From Arachis hypogaea (lineage: Eukaryota; Streptophyta; Magnoliopsida; Fabales; Fabaceae), in contig NC_092053.1 in assembly GCF_003086295.3 (NCBI RefSeq), forward strand, positions 91,484,745 to 91,548,744: a DNA stretch of 64,000 nucleotides, read 5' to 3'. Below are positions 57,881-64,000 of this stretch, in pieces. Position 1 is the first letter of the stretch. Every line of letters starts with the position of its first letter. The translations under genes were made by a program, and so were the position numbers. The notes beneath the pieces were generated by a model. It saw nothing but the letters and a program-made list of their open reading frames with translations, ran no database searches and was not told the DNA's origin.

Positions 57881-57917
57881 AAGCATGAGGACATGCTTGG
57901 TTTAAGTGTGGGGAAGT
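57881..57917 (+). promoter_or_regulatory. Stem-loop plus polypurine tract of D, LTR-adjacent
   Basis: AAGCATG-AGGA-CATGCTT (perfect 7-bp stem, 57881-57898), then ggtttaag and TGTGGGGAAGT up to the LTR start at 57918. Confidence 0.85.
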
Positions 57918-59453
57918 TGATAAACCCCATTTGTAGGATTTATCTTGTGTTGAATTTAGAGGGTTTTATCATCTTTTCCCACATTTATTCAAAAAAATAG
58001 CATGGTTTTATAACTTCTCCTTTAATTGTGCTTAAGAGTGAAAACATGCTTTTTAGGTCTTAAAATAGCTAAAGTTAATTCACCTTGATTCTATTAGATG
58101 CCTTGATACGTTTGTTAAGTGATTTCAGATTTAGGAGGCAAAGATTGGATCAAGGGAATGAAGGCAAAGCATGTATAAATGGAGAACTCATGAAGAAATG
58201 AAGGAATTGCAAAAGCTATCAAGCCGACCTCTTCGCACTTAATCGACCATAACTTGAGCTACAGAGGTCCAAATGATGCGGTTCTAGTTGCGTTGAAAAG
58301 ATAACATCCGGGGCTTCAAAATGATATAAGATTTACTATAGTTACATTGTGGATAAGGGCACGCACATGCACGGTACGCGTACGCGCCGATGGTTGCACA
58401 CAATTCACTTAATGCAACTCGTGGCCAGCGATTTTAGAAGCCTTGTGGGCTCAATCCAACTCATTTCTGATGCTATTTAAGCCAAGGATTGAAGGAGAAT
58501 TAACATACTTTTACACATTAGTTTAGTTTAGTTTAGTTTTTGGAGGGAAAGTTAGTTTTAGAGAGAGAAGCTCTCACTTCTCTCTAGGATTAGAATTAGG
58601 ATTAGGTTTAGATCTAGATCTACTTCTTCTTCTTCTCTCTTAATTTTTCTCTTTCATCCTTAATTGTTCTCTTGTAATTGTAGCATTCTACTTCTCTTGT
58701 AATTCCTTTGCAATGTTAGTTGTAGCTTATGAACTTTCTTTTGTAGATCTATATTTCTTCCGCAATGCAATTGGTAAGTTCTTTGTTGTTTCATAATTGT
58801 TTTGCCTTTCTATTGTTAATCTCTTGCTTTTGTAGTTGTAGATTCCTTTAATTCTTGCAATTAATAATGTTTGCCTTTATTGCCTTCTATGTGTTTGTTG
58901 AAATACCTCTTCTAGATATGAGTTAGATTTTGTTCCTTTTGGCTTGGGAAGGTAACTTAGGAACTCTTGAGTTACTAATGTCTAAGTAATTGATGATTGG
59001 GAGCCATTAACTCTAGATCTCCCTAATTGATTAGGTGGAGAACTAGGACTTATGGACTTGGATTGACATAGCTCATTTGACTTTCCTTTAATAGTTAGAG
59101 GATGACTTAATGGGGTTGATCCTTGCCAATTCTCATGTTGTGGTTAGTGATTAGGATAGAGATCCTTGACCACCAACCCTTGCCAAGGCCTTTTGTTATT
59201 TGAATTTCCTTGCCATTTACTTTTCATGTTTCTCATAAAAAACCCCAAAATATAACTCATAACCAATAACAAGAACACTTTATTGCAATTCCTAGGGAGA
59301 ACGACCCGAGGTTCAATACTTCGGTTTATAAATATAGGGGTTTGTACTAGTGGCAAACAAATTTTTGTATGAAATGACTATTGTTGGTTTAGAAACTATA
59401 TTGTAACGAGATTTCCTTTGTGAATTTCTAAACCGTCAAAAGTCTTCTCATAA
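57918..59453 (+). repeat. LTR2 of D
   Basis: 1536 bp, TGATAAACCCCATTTG to tcttctcataa (last C changed to A). TATTTAAG at 58474-58481. It is uninterrupted and gives the pre-insertion sequence for element E. Confidence 0.92.
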
Positions 59454-59457
59454 AAAA

Positions 59458-59475
59458 TGGCGCTGTTGCCGGGAA
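59458..59475 (+). other. Primer-binding site of D, second copy
   Basis: TGGCGCTGTTGCCGGGAA after LTR2. An LTR at the 3' end of a single element would be followed by flanking DNA, not a PBS. Confidence 0.85.
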
Positions 59476-59622
59476 ATTGCAATGTTGTTGTGTTATTTGT
59501 TATTGTATATATGTGAATATTGTAAATAGGTTTGCCTTTTGCTTCTTTGTTAGTTCTTGCTAGTTTTAGGATTTAATTTTCTTACTTCTTATTTGATTTT
59601 ATTTTCGTTTTCTCTTGCTATC

Positions 59623-60186
59623 ATGAATTCTCACTTTGGCTATGAGTTTGGTTACAACTATGTTGTAGGAAATGAGAGCTTCAATGAAGATGTGTATCAA
59701 GGATGGGATAATCAAAGGTGGAAGGAGCCATATGCATATGATCAATCTTTAGGGCAACAACCTCCACCAATGCACTACGAACAAGAGCCATCCTATGATG
59801 CATACCAATCAAATGGCTATGGTGAATCTCCTTGTGACTTTCAGGAACCACCACCATATGCCTATGAGCCATATCCTCAACATAACCCTCAACCACACTC
59901 ACAAGCCTCTTTTCACCAACCATCTTCATATGACCTTAATCCATATCCATCCTACCAAACACCGTTTGAACCATATGAGCCATACATGGAACCACCATTC
60001 CAATATTAATACTCCCAAGAACCACCTCAATACACATCACCTCCATACCCTTACCAAGAAGAACCACCTTTCTATTATGAACCCTTTCTCCAAGACAATG
60101 AACCCTCCTATCCACCCCAATCCTCAATGCATGAAACCCTTAGCCTCATACTTCAAGGGCTAGGAGAAATGCAAATGGAGAACTAG
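59623..60186 (+). pseudogene. Unknown Tyr/Pro-rich ORF of D, second copy, truncated
   Basis: Same start and reading as the copy at 53104 (MNSHFGYEFGYNYVVGNESF), with a few substitutions. TAA at 60007 replaces a CAA of the first copy. A further small deletion near 60181 gives a stop at 60184. The homology ends at about 60256, where the sequence changes to LTR Q. The many shared bases, including the untranslated start, show that this is a second internal region, not a host gene. Confidence 0.78.
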
Positions 60187-60256
60187 AATTTGTGGCTACC
60201 TTGACCGAGGTAGTATGCCGGTTAGCCTCCCAATGTTTGAGCACTCAAAGCACTCC

Positions 60257-60871
60257 CTTGGGGTCTTCTCTCAGACGGTTAATCCACGACTTCGTTGGGG
60301 ATTTCTCGAGATACCAGTTCAGCCGATTTCTGGGGAGATTAGGGTCTCCATGGTATAGGATAGAATCCAAAGAAGCAGTATTCTCTGATCCGGAAGATTT
60401 GACCTTGTCTGTGGTGTTTTGAGTAGGATCGTCAAGAGAATGAGCTGCTAGAGCTTCACCCTCCGTCAGATTGAATGACCACGGGCAATGGCGTTTGATC
60501 TGGAGTAGAGGAGATCAATGACCATGGACAATGGCTTTGATCACATACAGCCTTCCATAGAAGACATCATTCACAAGCAAAGAAGACAATGATACCAGAG
60601 TTAATTCAAAAAGGCAAAGCAACTCTAATCATCAACTCTATCCTTAATTATAACCATTTTACTGATTTCTATTCCAATACTCCTTTAAATGCAAATCTAA
60701 CAACTCTTCCAACAACCTTCTGATCTTCCTGACTAAGACTTGAAAGATAACTATAACTTACTTTAAACCACAATCCTCTTGGGATCGACCCTGACTCGCT
60801 CAGGTATTACTTGGACGACCCAGTGCACTTGCTGGTATAACAGTACGAAGGTGTGGGGATTCGTGCTACCA
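60257..60871 (+). repeat. LTR Q, 5'-truncated FIDEL-like LTR
   Basis: Only the last 615 bases: atggtataggatagaatc, then the gggatcgaccctgactcgctcaggtattac-type U5 text and the end gtgctacca. It is the 5' LTR of a plus-strand element, because a PBS follows. The left end is a breakpoint with D, without a recognisable target duplication. Confidence 0.72.
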
Positions 60872-60877
60872 AGTTTT

Positions 60878-60896
60878 TGGCAACCGTTACCGGAGA
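60878..60896 (+). other. Mutated primer-binding site of Q
   Basis: TGGCAACCGTTACCGGAGA is a tRNA-Asp PBS with one extra base and transitions. It is followed by ttgttgagtttggacaaact, which matches the post-PBS sequence of A and E. Confidence 0.7.
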
Positions 60897-61420
60897 TTGT
60901 TGAGTTTGGACAAACTGACGGATTGTCTTGCTTCCTAGATCAGGTAATTTTTATTTTCTTTTCTTTATCATTTTTAATTGAGTCTTTTATTTTATTTTCT
61001 TCTTCCTCAAATTTTTGAAAAAAAAAAAAACCTTTTCAAAAATACTTTTATTTTCTTTGTTTAATTCTTGTTCTTGGTTAGAGTCTTACATGTTCCTGTT
61101 TTTCAATTCCCAAAAATTCTTAAACCTTTTACAAGAAATATTTGTCCTTTCTTTGTTTAATCTGTGTTCTTAGTTTGAGTCTTTTATCTTGTTCTTGGGT
61201 AAATTTTTGTTTCTTTGAGTCCTTCTTTCAAAAAAAATTTTAAAAAAAATAGTTTCTTTGTTTAATTCTTGTGTCAATTCTTTAAGTTTAGTGTTTTCTT
61301 GTTTATTTTCTTTAATTTTTGAAAATTTCTTTTAAGTTTTCTAAAAATTTTAAGTTGGGTGTTCTTTTTATGTTCTTGTGTTCTTTGAGTCTTTGAGTTT
61401 TGTTCTGTGTTCTTGTTAAT
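60897..61420 (+). other. Leader of Q
   Basis: T-rich noncoding DNA with a splice-donor-like CAGGTAATTT at 60941-60950, at the same distance from the PBS as in A and E. No gene is seen. It is cut by the LTR of P (five bases before the junction: TTAAT). Confidence 0.6.
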
Positions 61421-62969
61421 TGGTGCACGAATTGTAAATCACACTTTTCACAACTCGTACCACTAACCAGCAAGTGCACTGGGTCGTCCAAGTAATACCT
61501 TACGTGAGTAAGGGTCGATCCCATGGAGATTGTCGGCTTGAAGCAAGCTATGGTTATTTTGTAATTCTTAGTCAGGAAATTAATAATAAAAATGGTTGGG
61601 TTTATGAAAAGTAACTAACATAAAATAAATAATACTTATTATGCAGTAACGGAGAACAGATTGAGGTTTTGGAGATGCTCTGTCTTCTGAATCTCTGCTT
61701 TCCTACTGTCTTCTTCTTCACGCACGCAAGGCTCCTTCCATGGCAAGCTGTATGTTGGTGGATCACCATTGTCAATGGCTACCATCCATCCTCTCAGTTA
61801 AAATGGTCCAAATGCGCTGTCACCGCACGGCTAATCATCTGTCGGTTCTCACTCATGTTGGAATAGAATCCATTGATTCTTTTGCATCTGTCACTACGCC
61901 CAACACTCGCGAGTTTGAAGCTCGTCACAGTCATTCCTTTCCAGATCCTACTCGGAATACCACAGAAAAGGTTTAGACTTTCCGGATCTCAGGAATGGCC
62001 ACCAATAATTCTAGCCTATACCACGACGACTCTGATCGTGAACTAGGAGGTTAAGAGATACACACTCAAGCTAATGCAGATAGAACGGAGGTGGTTGTCA
62101 GGCACGCATTCATAGGTGAGAATGATGATGAGTGTCACGGATCATTACATTCATCAGGGTGTAGTGCGAGTGAATATCTTAGAATAGAAACAAGCGTGAT
62201 TGAATGAAAAACAGTAGTAATTGCATTAATTCATCGAAACACAGCAGAGCTCCTCACCCCCAACCATGGGGTTTAGAGACTCATGTCGTTAGAAATACAA
62301 TGTAAAGTATAAAAATGTCATGAGGTACAAAATAAACCTCTAAAACTAGTTTTTATACTAAACTAGTAGCTAGGGTTACAGAAAATAAGTAACTAAGTGT
62401 AGATAGTGCAGAAATCCACTTTCGGAGCCCACTTGGTGTGTGCTTGGGCTGAGTAATGAAGTCTTCACGTGTAGAGACTTCTCTTAGAGTTAAACGCCTG
62501 GTTGTAGCCTGTTTCTGGCATTTAACTCTGGTTTGTAACCTGTTTCTGGCGTTTAACTTCAGAATAGGGCAGGAAGTTGGTGTTTGAACGCCAGTTTGCG
62601 TCGTCAAAACTTGGGCAAAGTATGGACTATTATATATTGCTGGAAAGCCCTGGATGTCTACTTTCCAACGCAATTTAGAGCGCACCAATTGGGCTTCTGT
62701 AGCTCCAGAAAATCTATTTCGAGTGCAGGGAGGTCAGAATCCAACAACATCTGCAGTCCTTTTTCAGCCTCTAAATCAGATTTTTGCTCAGGTCCCTCAA
62801 TTTCAGCCAGAAAATACCTGAAATCACAGAAAAATACACAAACTCATTGTAAAGTCTAGAAATGTGATTTTTGAATAAAACCTAATAAAAATATACTAAA
62901 AACTAACTAAAACATACTGAAAACTACCTAAAAATAATGCCAAAAAGCGTATAAATTATCCGCTCATCA
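61421..62969 (-). repeat. 3' LTR of P
   Basis: 1549 bp. Minus-strand TGATGAGCGG to TTCGTGCACCA. TATAAAAA lies at 62350-62357. Unlike A and E it has no extra PBS-like copy near its U5 end, so it shows the simpler form of this LTR. Confidence 0.92.
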
Positions 62970-63007
62970 CAACACCAAACTTAAATTGTTGCTTGTCCCC
63001 AAGCAAC
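62970..63007 (-). promoter_or_regulatory. Stem-loop plus PPT of P
   Basis: Minus strand: GTTGCTTG-GGGA-CAAGCAAC (62988-63007), then aatttaag and TTTGGTGTTG up to the LTR, the same as in E. Confidence 0.85.
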
Positions 63008-64000
63008 TGAAAATCAAATAGGATAAAAAGAAGAGAATATACTATAAATTCCAAAATATCAATGAAACTTAGCTCAAATTAGATGAGCGGGACTAGTAGC
63101 TTTTTGCCTCTGAACAGTTTTGGCATCTCACTTTATCCTTTGAAGTTCAGAATGATTGGCATCTATAGGAACTCAGAATTTAGATAGTGTTATTGATTCT
63201 CCTAGTTCAGTATGTTGATTCTTGAACACAGCTACTTTATGAGTCTTGGCCGTGGCCCTAAGCACTTTGTTTTCCAGTATTACCACCGGATACATAAGTG
63301 CCACAGACACATAACTGGGTGAACCTTTTCAGATTGTGACTCAGCTTTGCTAGAGTCCCCAATTAGAGGTGTCCAGAGTTCTTAAGCACACTCTTTTTTT
63401 TGCTTTGGATCACGACTTTAACCGCTCAGTCTCAAGCTTTTGGCTTGACACCTTCACACCACAAGCACATGGTTAGGGACAGCTTGGTTTAGCCGCTTAG
63501 GCCAGGATTTTATTCCTTTGGGCCCTCCTATCCACTGATGCTCAAAGCCTTGGATCCTTTTTACCCTTGCCTTTTAGTTTAAAGGGTTACTAACTTTTTG
63601 CTTTTGCCTTTTGGTTTAAAGAGCTCTTGGCTTTTTCTGCTTGCTTTTTCTTTTTCTTTCTTCTTTTTTTTCACTATTTTTTTTCGCAAGCCTTGTTCTT
63701 CACTGCTTTTTCTTGCCTCAAGAATCAATTTTATGATTTTTCAGATTATCAATAACATTTCTCCTTTTTCATCATTCTTTCAAGAGCCAACAATTTTAAC
63801 ATTTATAAACAACAAATTCAAAAAAAATATGCACTGTTCAAGCATTCATTCAGAAAACAAAAAGTATTGTCACCACATTGAAATAATTAAACTAATTTCA
63901 AGGATGAATTCGAAATCATGTACTTCTTGTTCTTTCATGGTTAAAACATTTTTCATTTAAGAAAGGTGATGGATTCATAGGACATTCATAGCTTTAAGAC
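63008..64000 (-). other. 3' noncoding region of P
   Basis: No gene is seen. It matches 43409-44400 of E. The small hairpin here is TCAAGC-CAAAA-GCTTGA on the sense strand (63432-63448). A T-rich tract lies at 63640-63690. Confidence 0.6.

Larger units (their letters stand above)
40606..60256 (+). mobile_element. Element D: non-autonomous element in LTR-internal-LTR-internal arrangement
   Basis: LTR1 (40606-41727 and 52526-52941), internal 1 (52942-57917), LTR2 (57918-59453), then a second internal start (59454-60256) with its own PBS and ORF. The two LTRs are 1538 and 1536 bp once E is removed. There is no gag, protease, RT or integrase; instead each internal region starts with the same Tyr/Pro-rich ORF. 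It is inserted in the gag of J. The right side breaks at 60256 into LTR Q. Confidence 0.85.
61421..64000 (-). mobile_element. Element P: FIDEL-like, 3' end, runs off window
   Basis: 3' LTR at 61421-62969, stem-loop/PPT at 62970-63007, then the 3' noncoding region to the edge. It parallels element E 41728-44400 nearly throughout, so the rest of an E-like or FIDEL element is expected beyond 64000. Confidence 0.88.

Noticed and set aside
62970..64000. Assembly duplication of 43371-44400
   Set aside because: The two stretches differ at many scattered bases and small indels, as expected for two family members.

Overview
The window looks like a gene-free block of legume nuclear DNA, most probably peanut (Arachis, wild or cultivated). 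This is inferred from FIDEL-like LTRs (starting TGATGAGCGG, ending TGCACCA) and from repeated ACGCGTACGCGT and TGGCGTTNAACGCCA motifs that I associate with Arachis retrotransposons. No database search was possible. Nearly every base can be assigned to an LTR retrotransposon of the Ty3/gypsy order. Most belong to the Athila/Tat branch, with a primer-binding site (PBS) for tRNA-Asp of the form TGGCGCCGTTGCCGGGGA. Two are chromovirus-like (K and J). I found no host gene, no rRNA and no intact tRNA gene.

Layout. (1) 1-3095: element A, minus strand, 5' LTR plus leader, running off the left edge. It sits in an older LTR, H (3096-4355), which sits in the gag of element G (gag 4356-5002, 5' LTR 5150-6709, minus). 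G sits in an LTR-like piece I (about 6710-7888, minus). (2) 7889-8771 and 21704 to about 22102: element F, plus strand, a gag-protease derivative that has lost reverse transcriptase and integrase. Element B (8772-21698, plus, target duplication TTTAG) is inserted in F. B has both LTRs and a full but inactivated gag-pol. Its integrase is split by solo LTR S (15354-17665, target duplication GAACT). (3) About 22103-23518: 3' end of chromovirus K (minus). About 23519-23987: LTR piece R (plus). (4) About 23988-34129: element C (minus) with 3' LTR, env-like ORF, integrase, RNase H and RT; solo LTR N (29207-30751, target duplication GCCAT) lies in its 3' region. (5) 34130 to about 35387: LTR L (plus). 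About 35388-40605: chromovirus J (minus). (6) 40606-60256: element D (plus), arranged LTR-internal-LTR-internal and carrying an unknown Tyr/Pro-rich ORF where gag-pol should be. Its first LTR is split by element E (41728-52520, minus, target duplication GTGGA), the best-preserved element here. (7) 60257-61420: end of LTR Q plus leader (plus). 61421-64000: 3' end of element P (minus), running off the right edge.

How the parts work together. C and B once encoded Gag, protease, RT/RNase H and integrase. E and F encode only gag-protease, and D encodes neither, so these three would have depended on proteins supplied by other copies. What they share is RNA/DNA signals: the PBS, a stem-loop just after the pol position, a stem-loop followed by a polypurine-tract-like sequence that occurs twice per element, and further hairpins in the 3' region. 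The stems differ between families but stay paired. The most striking single feature is a sense copy of the middle of tRNA-Asp(GUC), including a perfect anticodon arm, placed directly against the tRNA-Asp PBS of B.
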